NCBI GenBank assembly: GCA_020636215.1
Contig: JACJYG010000008.1
Coordinates: 537,063 to 601,062, forward strand
From: Lewinellaceae bacterium
GTDB taxonomy: Bacteria > Bacteroidota > Bacteroidia > Chitinophagales > Saprospiraceae
Reading direction: 5' to 3'
DNA length: 64,000 nucleotides
The number at the start of each line of letters is the position of its first letter. Within the stretch, counting starts at the first letter, position 1. The notes beneath the pieces are model-generated. The model saw only the letters and a list, made by a program, of their open reading frames with translations, searched no databases and was not told the DNA's origin. A program made the translations under genes and the position numbers. Shown in pieces: positions 25,680 to 35,136 of the stretch.

Positions 25680-28600
25680 ATGGATAAGAAGAATAGTAAA
25701 GTCAAATACCCGGGCATCCGTGTTGCAATGGATGGGAACACTGCTGCCATCATGTGTGAACGAGAATCTTCGGATGCAGCAGGCGCTTACCCCATTACCC
25801 CCTCTACACAAATGGGAGAATATTGGGCGGAAGAAGCGGCCAAAGGCCATTTGAATATTTCTGACCGGCCTTTAATATTTATTGAGCCGGAAGGCGAACA
25901 TGCCGCTGCGGCTGTTACGGCCGGTCTTTCCATGACCGGCTTACGGGCAGCCAATTTTTCCTCGGGGCAAGGCATTGCCTACATGCATGAATCCCTTTAT
26001 GCAGCAGTCGGGAAAAGGCTGACCTACGTCCTTAATATTGGCGCCAGGGCCATGACCAAATCTACCCTGAACGTACATGCCGGGCATGATGATTATCACG
26101 CCATAGATGATACCGGGTTCTTCCAGCTTTTCGCTAAAAAGGCGCAGCACGTAGCAGATTTGAACATTATCGCTCATAGAATTGCCGAGCTGGCCTTAAC
26201 CCCCGGTGTGGTGGCGCAGGATGGTTTTTTGACCACTCACCTTATCGAGTCCTTACTGCTTCCCGAGCGCGAATTGATCCGGGAATATCTGGGCCGGCCG
26301 GATGATCTCATTGATACCCCGACTGCCGCTCAGAAGATCATTTATGGGGATACGCGCCGGCGCATACCGGAACTATGGGATGTCGATAACCCTGTAATGG
26401 CCGGTATCGTTCAGAACCAGGATTCCTACATGCAGAGTGTTGCCGCGCAACGGCCTTATTTTTTCGACCATATTAAAGAGCTTACGGACCGGGCTTTTGA
26501 GGAGTATTACGAACTCACCGGCCGCCGTTATGAACGCGTGATGTCCTACCGGGCAGAGGATGCGGATTATCTGATCCTCGGGCAGGGAAGTGTCGTGTCC
26601 AGCGCGGAAGTAGTAGTGGACTACATCCGGAAAACACGCGGCATCAAAGTCGGCGTCGTGGACCTGGTTATGTTCCGGCCGTTCCCCGCCGACCTTATCG
26701 GGCGAATATTAAAAGGCAAAAAGGGGGTCACTATTCTTGAAAGATTGGATCAGCCATTGGCTGAGGATCTTCCCATCGCCAGGGAAATCCGCGCCGTTTT
26801 GACCAAGTGTATTGAAAATGGCTCCAATAAGAAAGAGACGCCATATCCTGGCCTGGCCAGCTACAGCCCTTCGGATATTCCGGCATTGTTTTCCGGTTCC
26901 TTTGGGATGGGAAGCCGCGACTTGCAGCCGGAAGGCATCATAGGGGCCATTGAAAATATGTTGCCGGACGGGAAGCGTAAAAAGCTGTTTTATTTATCCA
27001 TTGATTTTATTCGGGATGTCCCGTTTACACCTAAGCAGAGAGCCTATCAGGAAAGCATTCAGGAGGCTTATCCGCATGTGAAAGAGCTTGCGATCCATGG
27101 GTCAGAAAACCCAAACCTCATGCCGGATGGCGCGGTTACCGTCCGCTTCCACTCTGTAGGGGGTTGGGGTGCGATCACGACCGGGAAAAACCTGGCCATG
27201 ACGCTCTACGATCTGCTCGGATATGAAATCAAAGCCAATCCAAAATACGGTTCGGAGAAAAAAGGCCAGCCGACGACCTACTATCTTGCTGCGGCGCCTG
27301 AACCCATCCGCATCAACTGTGAGTATTACTTTGTCGATGTCGTACTTTCTCCCGACCCCAATGTATTTAAACACACCAATGCATTGGCCGGCCTGAAGAA
27401 AGGGGGCGTCTTCATCATCCAAAGTGATAAGGCAAAGCCCGATGAAGTATGGGGAGATATTCCGAAACCATACCAAAAGATCATCATCGATAACAACATT
27501 CGCATTTTTTATATCGATGGATTCAAAATAGCCCGGGAAGAAGCTACCGACCCGGAACTGCAATTGAGAATGCAGGGTATCGCATTCCAGGGGGCATTTT
27601 TTGCGGCTTCTCCGCTCATGGAAAAAGCTGGCCTGTCAGATGTGACGCTTCTAAAAGCTATTGAAGATCAGTTGCAGCACAAGTTTGGCGGAAAAGGGCA
27701 GCGGGTTGTGGATGACAATATGCGGGTGGTGAAACGCGGTTTTGATGAAGTGCATGAGATCACCAATAAGGTGTTTGGCGCCGGGCATTCGGAAAAGGCA
27801 AACGGCGAGGCCGCCCTGCCTATCCCGACCATGATGAAAAATATCCCGAAAAGTGAATCTAACCTAAGCGATATTCACCGATTCTGGGATCAGACCGGGA
27901 ATTTCTATCTCCGGGGAATGGGGAATGACAACATCACCGATCCATTTATCGGATTGAGTGTGATGCCTGCAACATCCTCTATTTTCAGAGATATGACCGG
28001 CATCCGTTTCGAACATCCGGAATGGATACCCAATAATTGTACGGCCTGCGGGAAATGCTATACTGCGTGTCCGGATACGGCCATACCTGGCTTGGTCAGT
28101 GACCTGTCTGATGTTTTGGATACCGTTGTTAAGCGGGTGAAGAAGAATCATGGCAAAGTGGAATACCTGCCAAAAGCTGTGCGGCAGATGGAAGGTAAAA
28201 TCCGCACGCTTTTCAAGGAATCCGGCAATGGAGCAACGGTGAATCACCTCATCCAGGATGCGATAGACCAGGCCATCAGCGAAAGTGCGAATGGCAATGG
28301 ACTGGCGCAGGAACTGGGGTGGTTCCGGGAAGAGTTGGGCGATTTCCAATTTGCCCTCACGCGGCCCTATTTTGACCTCCATGAAAAAGACCAACCCAAC
28401 AGCGGCGGTTTGTTTAGCATTACCATCAACCCGACTACCTGCAAAGGCTGCATGGAATGTGTCGAAGTCTGTGATGATGACGCTCTCCGGCCTATCACTC
28501 AGACCGAGGATTCCGTGGCCAGGCTAAGAAATGAGTGGGATTTCTGGATGGACCTGCCCAATACGCCCGTAAAGTATAACCGCATTGACGACCTGGAAGA

Positions 28601-30593
28601 AAAGATCGGCCCGCTCGAAACTATCCTGTTGAACAAGGATGCCTATCTGAATTTCGCCAGTGGTGACGGCGCCTGCCTGGGATGCTCTGAAAAATCGGTC
28701 GTTCACCTGTTTATTGCAACAGTAGAATCACTGATGCAGCCCCGGATCAAAAAGCACATTGCTTATCTGGACGAGCTTATTGAAAAACTGGAAAAACACA
28801 TCCAACTCAAGCTCATCAAAACGGTCAATGTCAGTGATTCGGACATGATGTCGAAGATCGTTGCAGAGATGCACGACAGCGACCTGACCATGTCGGGGAT
28901 AGCCCGTAGGCTGGAATCCGCACAAGGCAGTGAGCCCATCGACCAGGAATGGCTGAAAAACGTCACGCAACTGCTGGCTAAATTAAAGAAGCTGAAGTGG
29001 AAATATACGGACGGAACTACCGGGAAAGGCCGTTCCTCTATGGGTATGACGAACTCGACGGGTTGCACCTCTGTATGGGGCAGCACCTATCCCTTCAACC
29101 CCTATCCTTTCCCCTGGGCCAACCACTTATTCCAGGATTCCACCTCCATGGCAATGGGCATCTTTGAAGGCCACATGGCTAAAATGGCGGATGGATTCAG
29201 AACCATCCGCAAGGCGGAACTGGAATTGAGCGGCAATTACCGGCCCGATGAACATGATAGCTTCTTCACCTACTTTACCTGGCAGCAGTTCACCGATGAG
29301 GAATGGTTGTTATGTCCTCCGGTGGTGGCTTTGGGCGGTGATGGCGCCATGTATGATATCGGGTTCCAAAACCTGTCGAGGATGATGGCTTCCGGTAAGC
29401 CCATCAAGGTCATCATCGTGGATACTCAGGTGTACTCCAACACGGGTGGCCAGGCCTGTACTTCCGGTTTCATTGGCCAGGTTTCGGATATGGCGCAGTA
29501 CGGTAAGGTTTGGCAAGGAAAACCCGAGCCGAGAAAAGAAATCGGGTTGATCGCCATGGCGCATAGAAATACTTATGTGCTTCAGGCTACCCTGGCCAAT
29601 ACCAGCCAGATGATCGAAGGCTTTATTGATGGCCTGATGGCCAAACGGCCCGCGCTGTTTAACCTGTATACGACATGTCAGCCGGAGCACGGTGTCGGTG
29701 ATGACCTTGGAACGCATCAGGCCAAATTGGCTATGGAATCCCGCGCTTATCCTATTTTCAAATACAATCCGGAGAAAGGTGTAAAAGCGGAAGATGCTTT
29801 TGACCTGAGCGGCAACCCGGCAATAGAAAGTATCTGGCCTACCTACCAGTTGAAATACCTGGAGAACGGCCGGGAAAAATCGATGGAAGTGGCCATGACT
29901 TTTGCGGATTTTGCCCTAACTGAAGCAAGATTCAGGAAACATTTCCGCAAAGTACCCCGGGACGCCTGGAACGATAATATGGTGATCTTATCAGAATTCC
30001 TCGAGATGAGCTCCGATGAGCGGGAAGGCAAATTCCCATTTATCTGGACGGTAGACCGAAAGCAGCACTTGAGCCGCGTGTTGGTTGCCCAAAAGATCGT
30101 GGAATCCTGTGAAGAAAGACGCGACTTCTGGATCCTGCTTCGCGCACTGGCCGGACTCGACAAAGCGCCAGTTGAAGTGGTCGATGTTGAAAGTAAGGTC
30201 CGTGCAGAGGTGGTCGGAAAGATCGCCCAGGGATTGATGAAGCTTGCCGGAGGAGATGGAACAGGCATCGTTGACCTCGCGATGGGGGAACCCGCCGCTG
30301 TAGCGGAAGCCGCTCCGGAAAAGGCCAAGTCAAATGGTGGCGACTACATGGCGCCATGGCTGGAAAGTGAATCTTGTACGGCCTGCGATGAATGCATGAA
30401 GATCAATTCCAAGATATTTGCCTACAACAATAACAAGAAGGCTTATATCATGAATCCGGATGGCGGGCCGTATGAAGACCTGGTGAAAGCCGCCGAGAAA
30501 TGCACGGCACGGGTGATCCATCCGGGCCTGCCGGCAGACCGCTCCGGAAAGGATATGGACAAGTGGGTCAAAAGAGGTGAAAAGTACAACTAA
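25680..30593 (+). CDS. nifJ: very large pyruvate:ferredoxin (flavodoxin) oxidoreductase
   Basis: A protein of 1637 residues from MDKKNSKVKY; an in-frame ATG 36 bases upstream is possible. Single-chain PFORs are usually about 1200 residues. In order: alpha domain (GAYPITPSTQMGEYW), gamma domain (VRFHSVGGWGAITTGKNLA), a ferredoxin domain with NCTACGKCYTACP and CKGCMECVEVC split by about 130 extra residues, the proximal cluster GDGACLGCSEKS, about 100 extra helical residues, then the TPP domain (GGDGAMYDIGFQNL, DTQVYSNTGGQ). A C-terminal extension ends in a single-cluster ferredoxin-like unit (SCTACDECMKINSKIF). It makes acetyl-CoA, CO2 and reduced ferredoxin from pyruvate, or the reverse. The stop overlaps the rnfC start by one base. 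Confidence 0.92.
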   Translation: MDKKNSKVKYPGIRVAMDGNTAAIMCERESSDAAGAYPITPSTQMGEYWAEEAAKGHLNISDRPLIFIEPEGEHAAAAVTAGLSMTGLRAANFSSGQGIAYMHESLYAAVGKRLTYVLNIGARAMTKSTLNVHAGHDDYHAIDDTGFFQLFAKKAQHVADLNIIAHRIAELALTPGVVAQDGFLTTHLIESLLLPERELIREYLGRPDDLIDTPTAAQKIIYGDTRRRIPELWDVDNPVMAGIVQNQDSYMQSVAAQRPYFFDHIKELTDRAFEEYYELTGRRYERVMSYRAEDADYLILGQGSVVSSAEVVVDYIRKTRGIKVGVVDLVMFRPFPADLIGRILKGKKGVTILERLDQPLAEDLPIAREIRAVLTKCIENGSNKKETPYPGLASYSPSDIPALFSGSFGMGSRDLQPEGIIGAIENMLPDGKRKKLFYLSIDFIRDVPFTPKQRAYQESIQEAYPHVKELAIHGSENPNLMPDGAVTVRFHSVGGWGAITTGKNLAMTLYDLLGYEIKANPKYGSEKKGQPTTYYLAAAPEPIRINCEYYFVDVVLSPDPNVFKHTNALAGLKKGGVFIIQSDKAKPDEVWGDIPKPYQKIIIDNNIRIFYIDGFKIAREEATDPELQLRMQGIAFQGAFFAASPLMEKAGLSDVTLLKAIEDQLQHKFGGKGQRVVDDNMRVVKRGFDEVHEITNKVFGAGHSEKANGEAALPIPTMMKNIPKSESNLSDIHRFWDQTGNFYLRGMGNDNITDPFIGLSVMPATSSIFRDMTGIRFEHPEWIPNNCTACGKCYTACPDTAIPGLVSDLSDVLDTVVKRVKKNHGKVEYLPKAVRQMEGKIRTLFKESGNGATVNHLIQDAIDQAISESANGNGLAQELGWFREELGDFQFALTRPYFDLHEKDQPNSGGLFSITINPTTCKGCMECVEVCDDDALRPITQTEDSVARLRNEWDFWMDLPNTPVKYNRIDDLEEKIGPLETILLNKDAYLNFASGDGACLGCSEKSVVHLFIATVESLMQPRIKKHIAYLDELIEKLEKHIQLKLIKTVNVSDSDMMSKIVAEMHDSDLTMSGIARRLESAQGSEPIDQEWLKNVTQLLAKLKKLKWKYTDGTTGKGRSSMGMTNSTGCTSVWGSTYPFNPYPFPWANHLFQDSTSMAMGIFEGHMAKMADGFRTIRKAELELSGNYRPDEHDSFFTYFTWQQFTDEEWLLCPPVVALGGDGAMYDIGFQNLSRMMASGKPIKVIIVDTQVYSNTGGQACTSGFIGQVSDMAQYGKVWQGKPEPRKEIGLIAMAHRNTYVLQATLANTSQMIEGFIDGLMAKRPALFNLYTTCQPEHGVGDDLGTHQAKLAMESRAYPIFKYNPEKGVKAEDAFDLSGNPAIESIWPTYQLKYLENGREKSMEVAMTFADFALTEARFRKHFRKVPRDAWNDNMVILSEFLEMSSDEREGKFPFIWTVDRKQHLSRVLVAQKIVESCEERRDFWILLRALAGLDKAPVEVVDVESKVRAEVVGKIAQGLMKLAGGDGTGIVDLAMGEPAAVAEAAPEKAKSNGGDYMAPWLESESCTACDECMKINSKIFAYNNNKKAYIMNPDGGPYEDLVKAAEKCTARVIHPGLPADRSGKDMDKWVKRGEKYN

Positions 30594-31954
30594 TGGGACT
30601 GCTGAATTTTCGCAAAAGCACATTTAAGCACGGGGTTCACCCTCCGGAGCACAAAAGCGAGACCAATGGCTTGCCCATTCGACAGTTTCCCTTTGCTCCG
30701 CTGATCATTTTACCCATGGCCCAGCATATTGGCGCCCCTTCGCAAATTGTGGTTCGGGAAGGACAGGAAGTCGCCCGCGGCCAACTGCTTGCCAAGGCGG
30801 GTGGTTACGTTTCGGTCCCCTTACATGCGCCCGTTTCAGGGACCATCCGAAAAATTGCCAATGTTCCAACCATTTCCGGGAAAATGTCCCCGGGGATCTT
30901 TCTGGAAACCTTTCCTTTCTCCAGCCAGGAAGTTTTGGAAGGCACTCCGGTCGATCTGGAAACAGCTACCCCGGAGCAGATCCTGCAAGGCATTCAGGAT
31001 GCCGGAATTGTAGGGCTCGGCGGTGCGGCTTTTCCGACCCACGTAAAACTCAAAATACCGGAAGGGAAAAGCTGCGAGGCTTTGATCATCAACGGTATAG
31101 AGTGTGAGCCCTACCTGACCACCGACCACCGGGTGATGCTTGAGCAGGCGGATGATATCTTCATGGGTATCAGATACCTGCTCAAAGCAACGGGGGCAGA
31201 ACGGGCCATTATCGGAATAGAAGCCAATAAACAGGATGCCGCCGATCACCTGGAAGCCAGAATACCGGAGGACATCCCTGTGACGGTCAAGGTGGTGCCA
31301 GTAAAATACCCCCAGGGTTCGGAAAAAATGTTGATCACGGCCGTTCTTGGCCGGGAAGTCCCTTCGGGCGGATTGCCCATTGAAGTGAATGTAGTGGTCG
31401 TTAATGTGGCCACTACCGCGGAGATCGGCCGGCTTTTACCGCATGGCCGCGGCATTCAGGAGCGGGTCATTACCATTACCGGGCCGGCCGTGAAAAAGAA
31501 GGGGAATTATCTGATCCCTATCGGAACGCCACTCCGCTATGTTTTAGAACAAGTAGGGGTCGATGAGCAAATCAGCGAAGTTTATATGGGAGGGCCCATG
31601 ATGGGCGTGGCGGTCTCCAACCTGGACATTTCCATTGTGAAGGGCGCCTCGGGTATTGTGGCTTTTACGGAGGAAGATGTCAAACGCCCTCAGGAAATTT
31701 ATCCCTGCATCAAGTGCGGCGCCTGTGTAGACGCATGCCCCATCTCCCTGAACCCTTCTAAATTGGGAATTTTAGCCAAATTCGAAGCCTATGATCGAAT
31801 GGCGGAAGACTTTCACTTAATGGATTGCTTTGAATGTGGGTCGTGCTCTTATGTCTGCCCTTCTCACATTCCATTAGTGCAATATTTCAGGCTGGCAAAA
31901 TCAATAGTAAGAAAACGCGCCACTGCAAAACAGACTGCCGAACATGCTAAATAG
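30593..31954 (+). CDS. rnfC: Rnf complex subunit C
   Basis: A protein of 453 residues. RnfC is the NADH-side, membrane-associated subunit of the ferredoxin:NAD+ oxidoreductase that pumps Na+ or H+. It shows the NuoF-like Gly-rich loop (VGLGGAAFPTHVKL near residue 140), NGIECEPYLTTDHR, and two [4Fe-4S] motifs near the end (CIKCGACVDACP; CFECGSCSYVCP). The N-terminus (FKHGVHPPEHKSET) is the typical RnfC start. It overlaps the PFOR stop by one base and rnfD by 11 bases, so ferredoxin reduction and oxidation are encoded in one transcript. Confidence 0.96.
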   Translation: MGLLNFRKSTFKHGVHPPEHKSETNGLPIRQFPFAPLIILPMAQHIGAPSQIVVREGQEVARGQLLAKAGGYVSVPLHAPVSGTIRKIANVPTISGKMSPGIFLETFPFSSQEVLEGTPVDLETATPEQILQGIQDAGIVGLGGAAFPTHVKLKIPEGKSCEALIINGIECEPYLTTDHRVMLEQADDIFMGIRYLLKATGAERAIIGIEANKQDAADHLEARIPEDIPVTVKVVPVKYPQGSEKMLITAVLGREVPSGGLPIEVNVVVVNVATTAEIGRLLPHGRGIQERVITITGPAVKKKGNYLIPIGTPLRYVLEQVGVDEQISEVYMGGPMMGVAVSNLDISIVKGASGIVAFTEEDVKRPQEIYPCIKCGACVDACPISLNPSKLGILAKFEAYDRMAEDFHLMDCFECGSCSYVCPSHIPLVQYFRLAKSIVRKRATAKQTAEHAK

Positions 31955-32963
31955 AACGCTAAATATCAGTACTTCACCGCATATTGTTAAAGGCATTAGC
32001 ACCGATAGCATCATGCAAAATGTGGTATGGGCCTTACTTCCCGTTGCACTCTTTGCGGTGTATACTTTTGGAATGAGCGCCTTGCTGGTCCTGGTAACTT
32101 CAACAGCTGCCTGTGTCCTCACGGAACATTTCATGTGTAAGTATTCGAAAAAAAAAAGCACCATATCCGATTGGTCGGCAGTCATAACGGGTTTATTGCT
32201 GGGGCTCACCCTGCCGCCTAATTTCCCATTATGGATGGCGTTTAGCGGAGGCGTTATTGCCATTGCCCTTGGCAAATTTATTTTTGGCGGCTTGGGGTAT
32301 AATGTATTCAACCCTGCTCTGGTGGGGCGGGCGGTGCTTCAGGCTGCATTTCCCGTGGCTATTACCACCTGGTATCCGGCATTTCTGCCCGATCGCTTTT
32401 TTTCGGTTTCGGTTTCCACCTTCACCGTTCCTTTTATGGAACCGGCCATTGATGCCATGACGGGCGCCACACCGCTAGCGGCCTTCAAATTTGACCATGT
32501 CACGACCAGCACATCAGACCTCGCGCTGGGCCTGATAAGCGGCTCCACGGGGGAGACCTGCGCCTTGCTGATCCTGTTGGGAGGCCTGTATCTGATCGCC
32601 AGGAATATGATGAACTGGCGCATTCCGGTGGCTGTCCTGGGGTCTGTATATGTATTGAGTGGGATCTTATATCTGATCAATCCGCAAGTGTATCCGTCGC
32701 CACTCTTTATGCTTTTTTCGGGAGGCTTGATGCTCGGTGCTGTTTTTATGGCCACCGATATGGTGGCTTCTCCGATCACGCCGCTGGGCGTTGTGGTTTA
32801 TGGGGTTATCATCGGACTGCTTGTCGTTGTGATCCGCATTTGGGGAGGTTTGCCGGAAGGCGTGATGTATGCGATCCTGCTCGCCAATGCCATTTCACCC
32901 CATATCGATAATTTGATCAGGCCAAGGGTTTATGGGACTACTAAAAGCTTGAAACGATCATGA
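31944..32963 (+). CDS. rnfD: Rnf complex subunit D
   Basis: A membrane protein of 339 residues with about nine hydrophobic segments. DAMTGATPLAAFK near residue 170 carries the Thr to which FMN is covalently attached in RnfD/NqrB. The N-terminal SPHIVKGISTDSIMQNV and GYNVFNPALVGRA match the family. It forms the membrane core with RnfA, RnfE and RnfG. It overlaps the next gene (rnfG) by an ATGA. Confidence 0.96.
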   Translation: MLNRTLNISTSPHIVKGISTDSIMQNVVWALLPVALFAVYTFGMSALLVLVTSTAACVLTEHFMCKYSKKKSTISDWSAVITGLLLGLTLPPNFPLWMAFSGGVIAIALGKFIFGGLGYNVFNPALVGRAVLQAAFPVAITTWYPAFLPDRFFSVSVSTFTVPFMEPAIDAMTGATPLAAFKFDHVTTSTSDLALGLISGSTGETCALLILLGGLYLIARNMMNWRIPVAVLGSVYVLSGILYLINPQVYPSPLFMLFSGGLMLGAVFMATDMVASPITPLGVVVYGVIIGLLVVVIRIWGGLPEGVMYAILLANAISPHIDNLIRPRVYGTTKSLKRS

Positions 32964-33655
32964 ACGAAACGAATCCGGTAAATAAAGATGCAACCGCCAG
33001 CAGCCTGAAAATGCTTCAGGCCATGGTCGGGATCGGGATATTTTGCGCCCTGATGATCGTATTGGCTTTTGAAGGAACGATGCCGAGAATAGAGCAGAAC
33101 AAGGCGGAAGCCTTAGAGAAAGCCATTTTCAAGGTAATTCCGGGCATGGAAACAAAGAAAACTTTTAAACTCGGCCCGGACAACAGTTTCGTTCCGGTGG
33201 ATGGCAAAAGTAAAGCGGATCAGTTGGTTTACGCTGGTTATGATCAAAACGGCAAACTGGTGGGGGTCGCGGTGGAAGCCAGTGGGCTGGGCTTTGCCGA
33301 TGTGCTGCGGGTGCTTTACGGCTACGACCCCGAAACACAGAAGATCATAGGGTTTTATGTTTTGGAAAGTAAAGAAACGCCTGGTTTGGGCGACAAAATT
33401 GAAAAGGACCCTGGTTTTCAGTCCAATTTCAGTGGTTTGGATGTCTCCCTGACCGAAGATCAAAGCGCCCTTAAGAACCAGCCTGTCACCGTCAAACACG
33501 GAGCCAAAGAAAACCCCTGGGAAATCGACGGTATCACGGGGGCCACCATATCATCCCGAGCGGTTGGAAATATTATGGGGACGAGCACGGAATTTTGGGT
33601 GCCGCTGATCCATAAAAACAAAGAAACTTTCATGGTTTCAAAAACTGAACAGTGA
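32960..33655 (+). CDS. rnfG: Rnf complex subunit G
   Basis: A protein of 231 residues with one N-terminal membrane helix (MVGIGIFCALMIVLAF) and a large outward domain. DGITGATISSRAV near residue 190 holds the covalent FMN attachment Thr. GLGDKIEKDPGFQ and the preceding ESKETPG are also typical. The order rnfC-D-G-E-A followed later by rnfB is a known Rnf arrangement. Confidence 0.95.
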   Translation: MNETNPVNKDATASSLKMLQAMVGIGIFCALMIVLAFEGTMPRIEQNKAEALEKAIFKVIPGMETKKTFKLGPDNSFVPVDGKSKADQLVYAGYDQNGKLVGVAVEASGLGFADVLRVLYGYDPETQKIIGFYVLESKETPGLGDKIEKDPGFQSNFSGLDVSLTEDQSALKNQPVTVKHGAKENPWEIDGITGATISSRAVGNIMGTSTEFWVPLIHKNKETFMVSKTEQ

Positions 33656-33668
33656 AATAGCCTAACAA

Positions 33669-34319
33669 ATGGGTAATCAAACAAAGGACAATAAAGGCTT
33701 TCTGGCATCTTTGAAAGATAGCCCCTCCACCGACGATTTCATAAAGGGATTGTGGCGGGAAAATCCAGTATTCGTTCAGGTGCTGGGGATGTGCCCGACT
33801 CTGGCGGTTTCCAACACCGCTATAAACGCCTTTGCCATGGGCCTGGCCACTACTTTTGTTTTGCTGATGTCCAATATGCTGGTTTCCTCCCTGCGGAATT
33901 TTATTCCCAAGCAAGTGCGCATCGCTTCCTATATCCTGATCATAGCGTCTTTTGTTACGGTAACGGATTACGTGATCCAGGCCATCAGTATAGACCTTCA
34001 TAAAAGCCTGGGCGCTTTTATTTCGCTCATCGTGGTGAATTGCGTGATCCTGGGCAGAGCGGAAGCCTTCGCCTCCAAAAATACTGTTGGCAGGTCTTTT
34101 ATGGATGGGCTGGGAATGGGCCTGGGGTTCACTTTCGGTTTGTTCTGTCTGGGAGCAGTGAGAGAATTGCTGGGCAATGGGACTATTTTCGGGTTCCCGT
34201 TTTTTCCGAGTAATTTCCAGGAATGGATTGTCATGATATTACCGGCAGGAGGGTTTTTCACCCTGGCCATCTGGTTGCTTGTTTTTAATGCATTAAAAGA
34301 AAAAAGGGCAAAAGCATGA
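33669..34319 (+). CDS. rnfE: Rnf complex subunit E
   Basis: A membrane protein of 216 residues with about six hydrophobic helices. FIKGLWRENPVFVQVLGMCPTL near the start is characteristic of RnfE/NqrD, and IVVNCVILGRAEAFASK holds a conserved Cys. In this family the paired RnfA/RnfE cysteines hold an iron or Fe-S centre in the membrane. It overlaps rnfA by the ATGA at 34316-34319. Confidence 0.96.
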   Translation: MGNQTKDNKGFLASLKDSPSTDDFIKGLWRENPVFVQVLGMCPTLAVSNTAINAFAMGLATTFVLLMSNMLVSSLRNFIPKQVRIASYILIIASFVTVTDYVIQAISIDLHKSLGAFISLIVVNCVILGRAEAFASKNTVGRSFMDGLGMGLGFTFGLFCLGAVRELLGNGTIFGFPFFPSNFQEWIVMILPAGGFFTLAIWLLVFNALKEKRAKA

Positions 34320-34897
34320 AATCGGAATCACTTTGGTACATATTTATCAATGCTAGCCTGATCAATAATTTTGTGCTGGCCTATTTCTTAGGGATCTGCC
34401 CTTTTCTGGGGGTATCCGGCAAAATGGAAACGGCTACAAAAATGGGTGGTGCAGTGACCTTCGTGATGATCATCAGTTCGATGTGCGCTTATGGCATCCA
34501 CAGCTTGCTGATCGCCGTCAATGCCCCATTCCTGCAATTGATCAGCTACATCGTGGTGATCGCTTCTACCGTTCAATTGGTAGAGATGTTCATCAAGAAA
34601 ATGAGCCCTGCTTTGTTCCGGGCATTGGGGATTTTCCTTCCCCTGATCACCACCAATTGCGCCATATTGGGTTTAGCGCTATTCCAGACGAATAAGGGCT
34701 ATGGATTTGTCGAAAGTTTCGTATACGCATTAGGCGCAGGCACAGGGTTTACATTTGCCCTGATACTCATGGCCGGCTTGCGGGAGCAGCTCGATTTTGC
34801 AGAGGTTCCCAATGTCGTAAAAGGCACCGCGCTTACCCTGTTGATCGCCGGCATTTTGTCGCTGTCATTCATGGGCTTTGCAGGATTAGGTAGTTGA
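34316..34897 (+). CDS. rnfA: Rnf complex subunit A
   Basis: A membrane protein of 193 residues with six hydrophobic helices. INNFVLAYFLGICPFLGVS near the start and LITTNCAILGLALFQ near residue 115 are the two family motifs, each with a Cys that pairs with those of RnfE around the membrane Fe centre. The small Cys-rich membrane protein encoded 13 bases downstream could help insert that centre. Confidence 0.96.
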   Translation: MKSESLWYIFINASLINNFVLAYFLGICPFLGVSGKMETATKMGGAVTFVMIISSMCAYGIHSLLIAVNAPFLQLISYIVVIASTVQLVEMFIKKMSPALFRALGIFLPLITTNCAILGLALFQTNKGYGFVESFVYALGAGTGFTFALILMAGLREQLDFAEVPNVVKGTALTLLIAGILSLSFMGFAGLGS

Positions 34898-34910
34898 AAA
34901 ACAACAAGCG

Positions 34911-35108
34911 ATGATTAAATCATTAATAATCGGTATCGGTGGGATTGTCTTCCTGATGGTCATTTGGGCCGTAATTCAGTCCTGGTGGGGAAAAACATTT
35001 GCAGATAACATATCTGATGACGATGTGTTGGCGGGCAGGATGAGTTGTGGAAATTGCGGCTGTACGACCGTCTGCGAGAATAAGCGCAGGGAATTAACAA
35101 CAAAATAA
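34911..35108 (+). CDS. small Cys-rich membrane protein, NqrM-like candidate Rnf assembly factor
   Basis: A protein of 65 residues with one membrane helix (IGIGGIVFLMVIWAVIQ) and a C-terminal cluster CGNCGCTTVC. NqrM, a small membrane protein with a similar helix plus cysteine-tail plan, is needed to install the iron centre between NqrD and NqrE; those subunits correspond to RnfE and RnfA. Its place directly after rnfE-rnfA fits that role. Primary sequence similarity to NqrM is weak by eye, so the role is inferred from architecture and position. Confidence 0.6.
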   Translation: MIKSLIIGIGGIVFLMVIWAVIQSWWGKTFADNISDDDVLAGRMSCGNCGCTTVCENKRRELTTK

Positions 35109-35136
35109 AATACATTAACATCTAACAATAGCGGTT

